DNA of 50,144 nucleotides from Azonexus hydrophilus (lineage in GTDB: Bacteria; Pseudomonadota; Gammaproteobacteria; Burkholderiales; Rhodocyclaceae), in contig NZ_CAJHOB010000018.1 of assembly GCF_905120355.1 (NCBI RefSeq), positions 1 through 50,144 of the forward strand, written 5' to 3'. Position numbers and translations under genes: made by a program. Shown here in pieces: positions 41,875 through 50,142 of the stretch. The notes below the pieces were generated by a model. The model was not told the origin of the DNA, made no database searches, and was given only the letters and a program-made list of their open reading frames with translations. Position 1 is the stretch's first letter. Each line of letters opens with the position of its first letter.

Positions 41875-41892
41875 CGCGGCGCGTCCAACCGG

Positions 41893-41898
41893 TATAAT
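41893..41898 (+). promoter_or_regulatory. Probable prfB -10 element
   Basis: A perfect TATAAT lies 31 bases before the prfB ATG, so transcription would begin near 41905. No good -35 is visible at 17-base spacing, where the chemoreceptor gene ends. Confidence 0.5.
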
Positions 41899-41928
41899 CC
41901 GCCCTTTTTCCGCACGGCTAAAACGATC

Positions 41929-43033
41929 ATGGACGCAGAACGGCAAAACAGTATCTCCAACACGCTCGATGACCTGGCGCAGCGCGCCGACGAGCTACGG
42001 AGGTATCTTTGACTACGACCACAAACGCGAACGTCTGACGCTTCTCAATCTGGAGCTGGAAGACCCGAAAATCTGGGACGATCCGAAGCGCGCGCAGGAA
42101 CTGGGGCGCGAGAAGAAAAGCCTGGAAGATGTCGTGCTGGTGCTGGAGAGCGTGGCTGCGGGCATCAAGGATGGCCGCGAATTGTTCGCCATGGGTGCCG
42201 AAGAGGATGACGAGGACACCCTGCTCTCGGTCGAAGCCGACAACGCCGAAATCGAGAAGAAGGTCAATGCCCTCGAATTTCGCCGCATGTTCAACAACCC
42301 CTCCGATCCCATGCCCTGCTTCCTGGAAATTCAGGCCGGCGCGGGCGGTACCGAGGCGCAGGACTGGGCTTCCATGCTGTTGCGCATGTACCTGAAATTC
42401 GGTGAAAAGAAGGGGTTCACCGTCGAAGTCATGGAAGAGTCGGAAGGCGACGTGGCTGGCATCAAGGGCGCCACCGTCAAGTTCAGCGGCGATTACGCCT
42501 ACGGCACGCTGCGCACCGAAACCGGCATCCACCGCCTGGTGCGCAAATCACCGTTCGACTCGAATGCCCGGCGCCATACCAGTTTCACTTCGGTCTTCGT
42601 GTATCCGGAAGTCGATGATTCGATTGAAATCGACATCAACCCAGCCGATGTGCGCACCGACACCTACCGCGCTTCCGGCGCCGGCGGTCAGCACATCAAC
42701 AAGACTGATTCGGCGGTGCGACTGACCCATATCCCGACCGGCATCGTCGTGCAGTGTCAGAACGATCGTTCGCAGCACCGCAACCGTGACGAGGCCTGGC
42801 AGATGCTGCGGGCGCGCATTTACGAACTGGAACTGCGCAAGCAGATGGCCGAACAGCAGAAACTGGAGGACGCCAAGTCCGACATCGGCTGGGGCCACCA
42901 GATCCGCTCCTATGTGCTCGACCAGAGCCGGATCAAGGATTTGCGCACCAATCACGAAACCGGTAACACTCAGGCCGTGCTCGATGGCGACCTCGACGAC
43001 TTCATTGAGGCCAGCCTGAAACAAGGCGTCTGA
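41929..43033 (+). CDS. prfB: Peptide chain release factor 2 (RF2), 367 aa via programmed +1 frameshift
   Basis: RF2 reads stop codons UGA and UAA. The gene is split over two frames: codons 1-27 (41929-42009) end at CTT, then an in-frame TGA at 42010. Translation shifts +1 and continues GAC TAC GAC from 42011 to the stop at 43031-43033. The recognition motif SPF ([14 protein letters not shown]) and the peptidyl-release motif GGQ ([11 protein letters not shown]) are both present. [20 protein letters not shown] at the start resembles other RF2s. Low RF2 raises shifting, giving self-control. A TATAAT promoter element precedes it and a hairpin follows. A frame-unaware gene caller will miss the first 27 codons. 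Confidence 0.97.
42001..42013 (+). promoter_or_regulatory. prfB: prfB programmed +1 frameshift site
   Basis: The classic signal: a Shine-Dalgarno-like GGAGG (41999-42003, partly upstream), then TAT CTT TGA C, with the slippery CTT at 42007-42009 and the in-frame TGA followed by C at 42010-42013. It corresponds closely to the E. coli AGGGGGTATCTTTGAC element. Confidence 0.95.
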
Positions 43034-43051
43034 TGCCGGGTATTGATGGCA

Positions 43052-43077
43052 GCGGGCAGGACGGTTGTCCTGCCCGC
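43052..43077 (+). terminator. Hairpin after prfB
   Basis: A perfect 11-bp stem (GCGGGCAGGAC with GTCCTGCCCGC) around GGTT, 18 bases after the prfB stop. No T run follows, so termination may be partial. It supports the GNAT start at 43090 rather than 43033. Confidence 0.65.
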
Positions 43078-43089
43078 ACTACCCCCTCC

Positions 43090-43662
43090 ATGTTTTCGCT
43101 ACGCCGGGCCCGGCCCGCCGATCTGCCGGCCATTCTTGCCGTGCAGGCGCAATGTTATGCGCCGCAGCTGAACGAACCCCTATCCATCTGGCAGCAACGC
43201 CTGCAGCACCCGGCGGCACTTTGCTGGGTCGCCGAGGCTCAAGCCACAGCGGCGCCCCTGGCTTACCTTGCCGGCTATCCCGCGTGCCTGGGTAGTATCA
43301 CCGCCCTGAACGGCGATTTTTTACCTGCCACCGCCGCCAACTGTCTTTATCTGCACGATCTCGCGGTCAGCCCCGTCGCCAACGGTCACGGCCTGGGCGG
43401 CGCCCTGGTTGCCGAGGCACTGCGGATGGCGCAGGCACGGCAGTGGCCGCATGCGGCCCTGGTCTGTGTTCAGGACGCGGCCCCTTTCTGGCACAAACAA
43501 GGGTTTACCGTGACCGAGCCGGCGACGGGTGAATCCCGCGCCGCTCTGGCAACTTATCCGGGCGCAGCACGCTACATGACGCGCGCACTGCCCATGCAGC
43601 AAGGCGCTACCCGGTCAGATTTCGCTAATGACTGCCGCTTCCGGCAAGCGCGATTTCGGTAG
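43090..43662 (+). CDS. GNAT-family N-acetyltransferase, 190 aa
   Basis: A single GNAT domain. FSLRRARPADLPAILAVQAQ is the usual beginning; YLHDLAVSPVANGHGLGGAL has the acetyl-CoA pyrophosphate loop (variant of Q/RxxGxG/A: NGHGLG), and HKQGFTVTEPATG is the C-terminal motif. The substrate is not evident. The ATG at 43090 is favoured because family homology starts there and a hairpin lies just upstream; an ATG at 43033 overlapping the prfB stop is possible. Its 3' end overlaps the convergent nitroreductase gene by 48 bases, so the last residues (CRFRQARFR) may be a lengthened tail. Confidence 0.85.
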   Translation: MFSLRRARPADLPAILAVQAQCYAPQLNEPLSIWQQRLQHPAALCWVAEAQATAAPLAYLAGYPACLGSITALNGDFLPATAANCLYLHDLAVSPVANGHGLGGALVAEALRMAQARQWPHAALVCVQDAAPFWHKQGFTVTEPATGESRAALATYPGAARYMTRALPMQQGATRSDFANDCRFRQARFR

Positions 43663-44289
43663 TGCCGCATTGAAGTCGGCACTGCTGCGATAGCCCAGGG
43701 CGACCAGCAGGACGCAGCGCAGATCACGTGCTTGCAGACCCAGCGCGGTGTCGATGGCGGCATGATCGATGCCCTCCATCGCGCAGGCATCCAGACCCAG
43801 CGCCGCGGCCCCCAGCAGCAGGTTGCCAAGCGCGATATAGACCTGCTTTTCCATCCATTGATCGGCATCGCGCAACTCTTCACGGTGCAGATCGGCGTAG
43901 AAGCCACGTGCGTTGTACTGATTGACGCGGGCCTCCGTCGTGGCAAAACGCCCATCCGCAGCTTCCTGCTCGATCAGTGCATCGAGATGGGCGCCGTTCA
44001 TTTCGCGGCGGGCGCACAGCACCACCACGTGCGACGCATCGCGCACCTTTTCTCCGTTGTAGGAAAAACGTCCTGCCAGCGTGGCCGCAATCTTGTCCTT
44101 GCTGGTCGACGTACCGGCGATGACGAAATGCCAGGGCTGCGAATTGACGGAAGATGGCGTGTGGCGCAACAAGGTTTTCACCGCCGTAAGCGTCTCCGGG
44201 GGGATGCGGCGGGTCGGGTCGAACGCCTTGCAGGTGTGGCGGTGGGTGGCAATCTGTGTGATATCGATAGGTTGTGCTAAATGCTGCAT
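43615..44289 (-). CDS. Oxygen-insensitive NAD(P)H nitroreductase (NfsB-like), 224 aa
   Basis: A flavin nitroreductase that reduces nitro compounds and quinones with NAD(P)H. FMN-binding and dimer motifs: RHTCKAFDPTRRIP at the N-terminus, TPSSVNSQPWHFVI, QVYIALGNLLLGAAALGLDA and ALGYRSSADFNAALPKSR. Length and order match NfsB/dihydropteridine reductase. GGAGG seven bases before the ATG at 44289 fixes the start; seven earlier codons are open. It overlaps the convergent GNAT gene by 48 bases at the 3' end. Confidence 0.93.
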   Translation of the reverse strand: MQHLAQPIDITQIATHRHTCKAFDPTRRIPPETLTAVKTLLRHTPSSVNSQPWHFVIAGTSTSKDKIAATLAGRFSYNGEKVRDASHVVVLCARREMNGAHLDALIEQEAADGRFATTEARVNQYNARGFYADLHREELRDADQWMEKQVYIALGNLLLGAAALGLDACAMEGIDHAAIDTALGLQARDLRCVLLVALGYRSSADFNAALPKSRLPEAAVISEI

Positions 44290-44322
44290 GTCGCCTCCAG
44301 AAAAATTCAAATGCCGGGCGGC

Positions 44323-45948
44323 TTATTTCAAAGCCTGCAACTCCGGCCCGTCAACCCCGTTGGCCAAGGCGCAGGCAGCGTGCTCGCCGCTGACCTTGTA
44401 ACGCGTGGCGCCGAAATGAATCTCGACCCCTTCGTACAGGATCTGCTCCGCCACCACGCGTGCGCCCTGGGCCAGTTCCAGTTGCTGCTGCAAGGCCCCC
44501 TGCTGCGCACGTTTTTCAACGATCTGCTGCGACAGTTGCGCGGCAGTGACGCGGGCTTTTTCCACCATGTTCGGCTGCACGCGGCCGGCGTTCTTGCTGG
44601 CAAAATCAAGCAGTTTGGAAATTTCCAGCAACTGGGTTTCCAGTGCGTCACGTGCTTTTGCCAACTCCTGCGCTTCCTGCAGCAGCTTCGGGTTGACCCC
44701 GATGGTACAGCGCGTCAGGGCCCGGTTGGGAGAGCCGATCACCTTCGCTGCAATCGAATAGGTCGCCTGCACACTCCCGCCGACGATATTGCCGCGTTTT
44801 TTGCCGCCGACCTTGACGTGATTGACTGCGCTCAGTTCGCACTGAATGGCGGTATCGTCGATGAAAATCGTGTCGCCTGCCGCCACCTTGGCCTGCTGGG
44901 CATAGACGGCATGAAAATTGCCGCCGCAACGCACTTCGCAGTCTTCGCCCGTCTTACGCCCGAGGGCGCCAAGCACGCCGCCCTTGACCACGATATTGCC
45001 GCCAGCGTCCAGCGTCCCCATATCGACCACGCCGCCGACTTCGATATCCCCGGTCGCCCGAACCTTCATGCCGGTGCACACATCACCGGCCACCACCACG
45101 CTGCCGTCAAAATCGATGTTGCCGCTGGCCATCGACACCTGGGCCACCTTGTATACCGGCTCGACGATCATGCCGCCGCTCACCACCACCGGCTGCCCGG
45201 TCATGGCGGCGACCAGCAGATCCGGGTTGTCGGTATCGAACTGCGTACCGGCAAGCTTGCTGGCAAACATGACGGCCTTGCCAGGTTCCGCGGCAATTGC
45301 CGTCCCCAGAAGATCGCGTCCGGGCGTGCCTTCGCCGGGGGGGTGCCGCAGCATCAGCCAGTCGCCGGCATGCACCACGAAAATGTCGCCCAGATCGCGG
45401 TAGTCGGTCGAGCCGTCAAAATTGATGCGCGGTCGCCGGTCACGCACTTCCGGAATCAGCGATTCCAGACGCCCATCTTCGCCATGCACAGGCGGCCTGC
45501 CGCGCGCCACGACGGCCCGCTCCACCTGTCCCGCCCGCAGCGCGGATTCGATAGCCAGCAAATCGATGCCTTCGGCGACATTATTTTCTGCCAGGAGATC
45601 AAGCACGTTTTGCACGCTTACCACCTTGCCGCCAGCCGCGGGCGTCAGCGTCAGCCAGGCTTCCATGGCATCTGGGGAAATTTCCAGGTGGATGCTGGCA
45701 TCAATGGCTTCGGCGATCGGTAGTGAGCAGGCGGTGCCGGCGTTATGGCTGGCAATCAGGCCGATGCTCATCTCTTCCAGGTAATGCAACTGCCCCCAGC
45801 CCCCCGCCTCGATCATCGCGCGCAAGGTTGCCACGTCGAGTGCCGCCGCCGCTGGATCGGGCACGACTGTTGCCATGAGTTTCCTGCTCACCGCATCGAA
45901 ATGTAGATGCAGTGCTGTCTTTTTTTCGTCTGCCGTTGCCGCCTGCAT
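44323..45948 (-). CDS. FapA/DUF342 family protein, 541 aa
   Basis: A DUF342 (flagellar assembly protein A) family member. The central FapA core at about 180-390 is a right-handed beta-helix of short Gly/Val repeats (ASGNIDFDGSVVVAGDVCTG, VRATGDIEVGGVVDMGTLDA, GNIVVKGGVLGALGRKTGED). GDWLMLRHPPGEGTPGRDLL precedes it and is conserved. The C-terminal coiled coil at about 415-490 (AQELAKARDALETQLLEISK) is family-typical. Family members affect flagellum placement or polysaccharide export; the function here is unproven, and there are no flagellar genes in the window. Divergent from parE, with 161 bases between. Confidence 0.88.
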   Translation of the reverse strand: MQAATADEKKTALHLHFDAVSRKLMATVVPDPAAAALDVATLRAMIEAGGWGQLHYLEEMSIGLIASHNAGTACSLPIAEAIDASIHLEISPDAMEAWLTLTPAAGGKVVSVQNVLDLLAENNVAEGIDLLAIESALRAGQVERAVVARGRPPVHGEDGRLESLIPEVRDRRPRINFDGSTDYRDLGDIFVVHAGDWLMLRHPPGEGTPGRDLLGTAIAAEPGKAVMFASKLAGTQFDTDNPDLLVAAMTGQPVVVSGGMIVEPVYKVAQVSMASGNIDFDGSVVVAGDVCTGMKVRATGDIEVGGVVDMGTLDAGGNIVVKGGVLGALGRKTGEDCEVRCGGNFHAVYAQQAKVAAGDTIFIDDTAIQCELSAVNHVKVGGKKRGNIVGGSVQATYSIAAKVIGSPNRALTRCTIGVNPKLLQEAQELAKARDALETQLLEISKLLDFASKNAGRVQPNMVEKARVTAAQLSQQIVEKRAQQGALQQQLELAQGARVVAEQILYEGVEIHFGATRYKVSGEHAACALANGVDGPELQALK

Positions 45949-46109
45949 TTTTTTAGCCTCTTTACTTATCTGTATGGCCTTGTCCCCCTACGGACAATAC
46001 GCCATTACCTGCGGGAAAGAAAAGCCCGAATTGCTCTCCGCGCGCAGTAAACGGACAAATGTGGCGGGCAAAGGCTAAAATCCGCCGGTTTTTCCACTCC
46101 GGCCTCCGC

Positions 46110-48059
46110 ATGAGCAATTACTCCGCAGCCTCCATCCGTGTTCTCAAGGACCTCGAACCGGTCAAGGAACGCCCCGGGATGTACACCCGTACCACCTGCC
46201 CGACCCACATCGTGCAGGAGGTCATCGACAACGCAGCCGACGAAGCGCTGGCCGGTTTTGCCCGGAAAATCAGCGTCCGGCTTGCCGCCGATGGCTGGAT
46301 CGAAGTGACCGATAACGGCCGTGGCATTCCGGTCGAAATTCATCCGGAAGAAGGTCGTCCGGCGGTCGAACTGGTGTTCTGCAAGCTGCACGCGGGCGGC
46401 AAGTTCAACAAGACGGAAAGCGGCAACGCCTATCGTTTTTCCGGAGGCCTGCATGGTGTGGGCGTGTCCGTTACCAATGCCTTGTCCACCCGTCTGGAAG
46501 TCGAAATCAAGCGGGGCGGCGGCGTCCACCGCATCGCCTTTGCCGGCGGCACGCCGGTTGAACCTTTGCAGCGCATCGGCGACATCGGCCCGCGCACGAC
46601 CGGTACCGCCGTACGCATCCTGCCGGATGCCCGCTACTTCGATTCGCCCCGGGTCAATCTGGCGCAATTGACCCACCTGCTGCGCTCCAAGGCCGTGCTG
46701 ATGCCAGGGTTGCTGGTCGAACTGGAAATCGACGGCGAAGAAAAGAAGTCCTGGTGCTACCAGAACGGCATGGCGGACTATCTGGCCGAAATGATGCCCG
46801 GACAGCCGGTGGCACCGATTTTTGTCGGCGAGAAATTCGTCACGACCGACAACGGTTTCGCCATCGGCGAGGGCGCCACCTGGGCGCTGGCCTGGTTCGA
46901 GGAAGGCGGCGGCAAGCCGGAAAGCTACGTCAACCTGATCCCCACTCTCGATGGTGGCACCCACGAGGCCGGTCTGAAATCCGGTGTATTCGAGGCAGTG
47001 AAGGCTTTTGCCGAGCACCACGCGATTCTGCCCGCCAAGGTCAAGCTGGCGCAGGAAGACGTTTGCAGCAAGATGACCTTTCTGCTCTCGGCGAAAGTGC
47101 TCGACCCGCAATTCCAGGGCCAGACCAAGGAAAAGCTGACCAGCCGCGATGCCTACAAGCTGGTGTCGCAGATGGTGCGCGATCCGTTCGAACTGTGGCT
47201 GAACAGCCATGCTGAACACGGGCGCAAGATTGCCGAACTCGCCGTCAAGGCCGCGCAAAACCGCCTGAAATCGACCCAGAAGGTGGAGAAAAAGAAATCC
47301 TCCGGCATCGCCACCCTGCCCGGCAAACTGACCGATTGCGAATCCGACGACATCGGTCGCAATGAAGTATTCCTAGTCGAGGGAGATTCCGCCGGCGGCT
47401 CGGCTAAACAGGGGCGCGACAAGGAAACGCAAGCCGTCCTGCCTTTGCGTGGCAAGGTTCTGAATACCTGGGAGGTGGAGCGCGACCAGCTGTTCCGGAA
47501 CAACGAAGTGCACGATATTTCAGTGGCCATCGGCGTCGACCCGCATGCACTGGAACAGATCGACAGCGTTGATCTGAGTGGCCTGCGCTACGGGCGCATC
47601 ATCATCATGTCGGACGCCGACGTCGATGGTTCGCACATCCAGGTCCTGCTATTCACCCTCTTCCTGCGCCACTTCCCGGCCTTGATCGAGCGTGGCCATA
47701 TTTACGTTGCCCAGCCGCCCCTCTTCCGGGTCGATCACGAAGCCAAAGGCCACACGCGCAAGCATTACTGCCTGGATGAAGCTGAAAAGGAGCAAATCCT
47801 GCACAAACTGGCGGAAGAAGGTGTAAACCCCAACCGCATTACCGTCTCGCGCTTCAAGGGGTTGGGTGAAATGAATCCGGATCAGCTGTGGGAAACCACG
47901 CTTTGCCCGGATACCCGGCGCCTAGTGCCATTTCAGGCCAGCCGCGAGGAAATCGCCGCCATGCACGCCGGTTTCACCCTGCTCATGGGCAAGGGCGAAG
48001 CCGCCGGCCGCCGCGCCTGGATGGAAAAGGACGGCGGCCTGGTGGAAGCGGACATCTGA
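46110..48059 (+). CDS. parE: DNA topoisomerase IV subunit B (ParE), 649 aa
   Basis: The ATPase subunit of topoisomerase IV, which separates linked daughter chromosomes. The GHKL domain has VKERPGMYTRT, IDNAADEALAGFA, VTDNGRGIPVEIH and RFSGGLHGVGVSVTNALS. The TOPRIM domain has LVEGDSAGGSAKQGRDKETQ, PLRGKVLNTWEV and DADVDGSHI. The C-terminal RFKGLGEMNPDQLWETT follows. At 649 aa, without the roughly 160-aa insert of GyrB, it is ParE. The start at 46110 gives MSNYSAASIRVLKDLEPVKE; the frame is open for 17 earlier codons lacking homology. parC is not in the window. Confidence 0.96.
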   Translation: MSNYSAASIRVLKDLEPVKERPGMYTRTTCPTHIVQEVIDNAADEALAGFARKISVRLAADGWIEVTDNGRGIPVEIHPEEGRPAVELVFCKLHAGGKFNKTESGNAYRFSGGLHGVGVSVTNALSTRLEVEIKRGGGVHRIAFAGGTPVEPLQRIGDIGPRTTGTAVRILPDARYFDSPRVNLAQLTHLLRSKAVLMPGLLVELEIDGEEKKSWCYQNGMADYLAEMMPGQPVAPIFVGEKFVTTDNGFAIGEGATWALAWFEEGGGKPESYVNLIPTLDGGTHEAGLKSGVFEAVKAFAEHHAILPAKVKLAQEDVCSKMTFLLSAKVLDPQFQGQTKEKLTSRDAYKLVSQMVRDPFELWLNSHAEHGRKIAELAVKAAQNRLKSTQKVEKKKSSGIATLPGKLTDCESDDIGRNEVFLVEGDSAGGSAKQGRDKETQAVLPLRGKVLNTWEVERDQLFRNNEVHDISVAIGVDPHALEQIDSVDLSGLRYGRIIIMSDADVDGSHIQVLLFTLFLRHFPALIERGHIYVAQPPLFRVDHEAKGHTRKHYCLDEAEKEQILHKLAEEGVNPNRITVSRFKGLGEMNPDQLWETTLCPDTRRLVPFQASREEIAAMHAGFTLLMGKGEAAGRRAWMEKDGGLVEADI

Positions 48060-48133
48060 ATTCCGGCTGGGTTGAGGTCGGCTTGAATATCAACATCTGT
48101 TAATATTCCACTTTTTCCTGCCGAATCACGCCA

Positions 48134-48841
48134 ATGCAAATCGCCAACCCCGCTGCACACGACTTGGTCAATGAAACCGAGCTGATGCTCGCCACTCTGC
48201 CGCTCGTCGGAGCGACGGTGCTCGAACTCGGCTGTGGCCGTGCGGAAAAAACCCGCACCCTGGCTGCCAGTGGTCGCCCGGCGCACATCCTGGCGCTCGA
48301 GGTCGATCAGATCCAGCATGCCAGAAACCTGGCGCAACCCCTGCCCGGCGTAACCTTCGCCGCCGGCGGCGCCGAAGCCATTCCGGCCGCCGACGCCAGT
48401 GTCGACATCGTGCTCATGTTCAAATCCCTGCACCATGTGCCGGTCGAGTTGATGGATCAGGCCTTCGCTGAAATCGCCCGGGTACTCAAACCAGGCGGTC
48501 TGGCCTGGATTTCCGAACCGGTCTATGCCGGCGAATTGAATGAAGTCTTCAAACTGTTCAACGACGAAAAGAACGTGCGCGAAGCGGCCTTCGCAGCACT
48601 GTGCCGCGCCGTCGAGCGCGGCCCGCTGCAACTCCGACAGCAACTGTTCTTCAATACCCGCAGCCATTTCGACAGCTTCGCAGCATTCGATGCCCGCATG
48701 CTGCAGGTCACCCACACCGACCACCAGCTCTCGCCCGAACTCTACGCCGCCGTGCGCGACAAATTCGAAGGCTACTTGACCCCGGACGGCGCCACCTTTC
48801 TCAATCCGCAACGGGTGGATCTGCTGGTGCGGGCAGCGTAG
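48134..48841 (+). CDS. Class I SAM-dependent methyltransferase, 235 aa
   Basis: A small-molecule-type methyltransferase with a Rossmann fold. Motif I VLELGCGRAEKTRTL (about residues 29-43), acidic ribose ligand at ALEVDQ, motif II FAAGGAEAIPAADASVDIVL, and LKPGGLAWISEP as the post-motif III region: the UbiE/Methyltransf_11 pattern. Substrate unknown. Lies 74 bases after parE, which may be too far to be certain of an operon. Followed 59 bases later by tRNA-Leu. Confidence 0.88.
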   Translation: MQIANPAAHDLVNETELMLATLPLVGATVLELGCGRAEKTRTLAASGRPAHILALEVDQIQHARNLAQPLPGVTFAAGGAEAIPAADASVDIVLMFKSLHHVPVELMDQAFAEIARVLKPGGLAWISEPVYAGELNEVFKLFNDEKNVREAAFAALCRAVERGPLQLRQQLFFNTRSHFDSFAAFDARMLQVTHTDHQLSPELYAAVRDKFEGYLTPDGATFLNPQRVDLLVRAA

Positions 48842-48876
48842 CTCGCCCCGGTGTACCCAAGCTGCGCCCACTCCGC

Positions 48877-48882
48877 TAGAAT
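48877..48882 (+). promoter_or_regulatory. Probable -10 element of tRNA-Leu
   Basis: TAGAAT lies 18 bases before the mature tRNA 5' end, a normal distance. The -35 region is not clear. Confidence 0.45.
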
Positions 48883-48900
48883 CGCGCCTCCATCACCGCT

Positions 48901-48985
48901 GCCCGGATGATGAAATTGGTAGACATACCGGACTTAAAATCCGGAGCCGAAAGGCGTGCGGGTTCGATTCCCGCTCCGGGCACCA
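48901..48985 (+). tRNA. tRNA-Leu(UAA)
   Basis: An 85-nt type II tRNA with encoded CCA. Acceptor GCCCGGA pairs with TCCGGGC; anticodon stem CCGGA/TCCGG with loop CTTAAAA, anticodon TAA at 48935-48937; a long variable arm (GAGCCGAAAGGCGT); T arm GCGGG TTCGATT CCCGC. All stems pair. A terminator follows. Confidence 0.97.
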
Positions 48986-49005
48986 TGCTCAAGAATCAAG
49001 TAGTT

Positions 49006-49033
49006 AGGCCAATTCCCCGGAGTTGGCCTTTTT
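49006..49033 (+). terminator. Rho-independent terminator after tRNA-Leu
   Basis: Stem AGGCCAA with TTGGCCT, loop of 10 bases with inner TCC/GGA pairing, then five Ts. It ends the tRNA-Leu transcript 20 bases past its CCA. Confidence 0.88.
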
Positions 49034-49321
49034 GCTCTCTTGGCTGCAATCAGGTTCATTGCTCCCCTGTTGCTCCCTTGGCGATCAATGTGCAGGCCGG
49101 ATTCAAAACCAAGCCCCACTCGCCTCCGGCTGACCCAGAAACAACAAAGGCCAACCATTACTGGCTGGCCTCTGCTCGGCAGTTGCCGAATCCTGCGCCG
49201 TGGCCCCTCTGCAATGCAGTAGGGATTGAGTTGGCGGACGGATTCTCACCGTCTCGTCGGCTCGCAAGACTGTGACCGCTTCACGGTCATGTCGCCTAGC
49301 TTCCCGGTACGACACTTCAGG
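49034..49321. other. 288-bp region between the two tRNA genes
   Basis: No gene is supported. There are a weak inverted repeat (AGGCCA at 49148-49153 with TGGCCT at 49166-49171), a direct repeat TTGCTCCC near 49059 and 49070, and two small hairpins (GACGG/CCGTC near 49236-49252 and TGACCG/CGGTCA near 49274-49290). tRNA 3' ends are favoured integration sites, so this may be scar tissue from an old element, but no integrase remnant is recognisable. Confidence 0.35.
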
Positions 49322-49397
49322 TGGTGCCGGGTATCCGAATCGAACGGATGACCTGCGCGTTACAAGGGCGCTGCTCTACCAACTGAGCTAACCCGGC
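49322..49397 (-). tRNA. tRNA-Thr(UGU)
   Basis: A 76-nt tRNA with encoded CCA. Acceptor GCCGGGT/ACCCGGC, D arm GCTC AGTTGGTA GAGC, anticodon loop CTTGTAA (anticodon TGT), T arm ATCCG TTCGATT CGGAT. The anticodon stem has four pairs, but position 31/39 next to the loop is C against C, an unpaired position. All other stems are perfect, so it is probably functional; the mismatch may be native or a sequencing error. Confidence 0.9.
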
Positions 49398-49486
49398 ATC
49401 GGTCAATTCTGCCACAAATTGAAAACACTGCCTGTGACCGGCCGGAAGATTCGCATTTGAAATGGCACCCTTTGAAACACCCTGTT

Positions 49487-50089
49487 TCACCCGATCAGAT
49501 TCAACAGGATGGCATCGGTATGGGTTCGATCGAACCGGTTCTGCTTGTCCTCGATCATCCAGCGCAACACCTGCAGGGATTCATCCTTCGAGCGCGGCCT
49601 GATCGTCGCCATGCAGGAGAAGAGGAACGATCCCCGGGTGCTTACCTCTTGAGGGGGGTCGCCGTCAGTGGTACCAAATGCATAGCGCAGGCTACTCAGT
49701 TCATCCCAGTAACGCATCTCGTGAAGGCAGTCGGCCAAGGTATTCGGCAGCATGTCAGGATCAGCACGGAAACGCTCTGCGGCAGCCTCGTCGTCAATGA
49801 ATCCATATCGGTCAAGCCCAACACCATTCAGGGTATCGATGCAGTATTGCTCCGCGGCAGTCGGTTCGAACACCCGGTCACCGAAACGGGAATAGGCTTC
49901 ATGCCTCAACGCGGCTTTCTTCTTTGACTTCTCGGCCAGCATTTCAAGGTCAGCAAAACCGAAGGTATTCATGGCAGCAAACAGGTTCCCTGGATTCGCT
50001 CGGACGACCAATTTCCTGTAGCGCTCTTCCAGCTCGCCCAAGGGCGTCTTGATCTTCTTGACCTGCTGCATCGCCAAATCAATCATCAC
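49487..50089 (-). CDS. Hypothetical protein, 200 aa
   Basis: I do not recognise this protein. It is soluble and largely helical with many charged residues: TPLGELEERYRKLVVRANPG, MNTFGFADLEMLAEKSKKKA, NTLADCLHEMRYWDELSSLR, RSKDESLQVLRWMIEDKQNR. It has no signal peptide or membrane segment. The GTG at 50087-50089 and an ATG one codon later are both possible starts; the upstream DNA is the 53-bp terminal repeat, so its promoter would lie inside or beyond that repeat. The stop is 90 bases from tRNA-Thr. Possibly an accessory gene of an element that begins here. Confidence 0.6.
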   Translation of the reverse strand: MMIDLAMQQVKKIKTPLGELEERYRKLVVRANPGNLFAAMNTFGFADLEMLAEKSKKKAALRHEAYSRFGDRVFEPTAAEQYCIDTLNGVGLDRYGFIDDEAAAERFRADPDMLPNTLADCLHEMRYWDELSSLRYAFGTTDGDPPQEVSTRGSFLFSCMATIRPRSKDESLQVLRWMIEDKQNRFDRTHTDAILLNLIG

Positions 50090-50142
50090 CGTAACCGTCC
50101 GACCACTACCGTCTTTCCGAGTTAATCGGAGTCAGGCAGCAG
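50090..50142 (-). repeat. Right copy of 53-bp inverted terminal repeat
   Basis: The exact reverse complement of 1-53; only CG follows before the contig ends. It directly adjoins the start codon of the hypothetical gene at 49487-50089, so in this copy it is that gene's 5' leader. Confidence 0.9.

Noticed and set aside
44281..45723. 480-aa plus-strand frame opposite the FapA gene
   Set aside because: Antisense of the FapA beta-helix repeats; no homology recognised.
48934..49158. 74-aa minus-strand frame over tRNA-Leu as an integrase remnant
   Set aside because: It overlaps the tRNA and shows no tyrosine-recombinase motif (no R..H-x-x-R..Y).
49230..49260. Five-pair stem with a 7-base loop resembling an anticodon arm near tRNA-Thr
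   Set aside because: No acceptor, D or T arm can be built around it on either strand.
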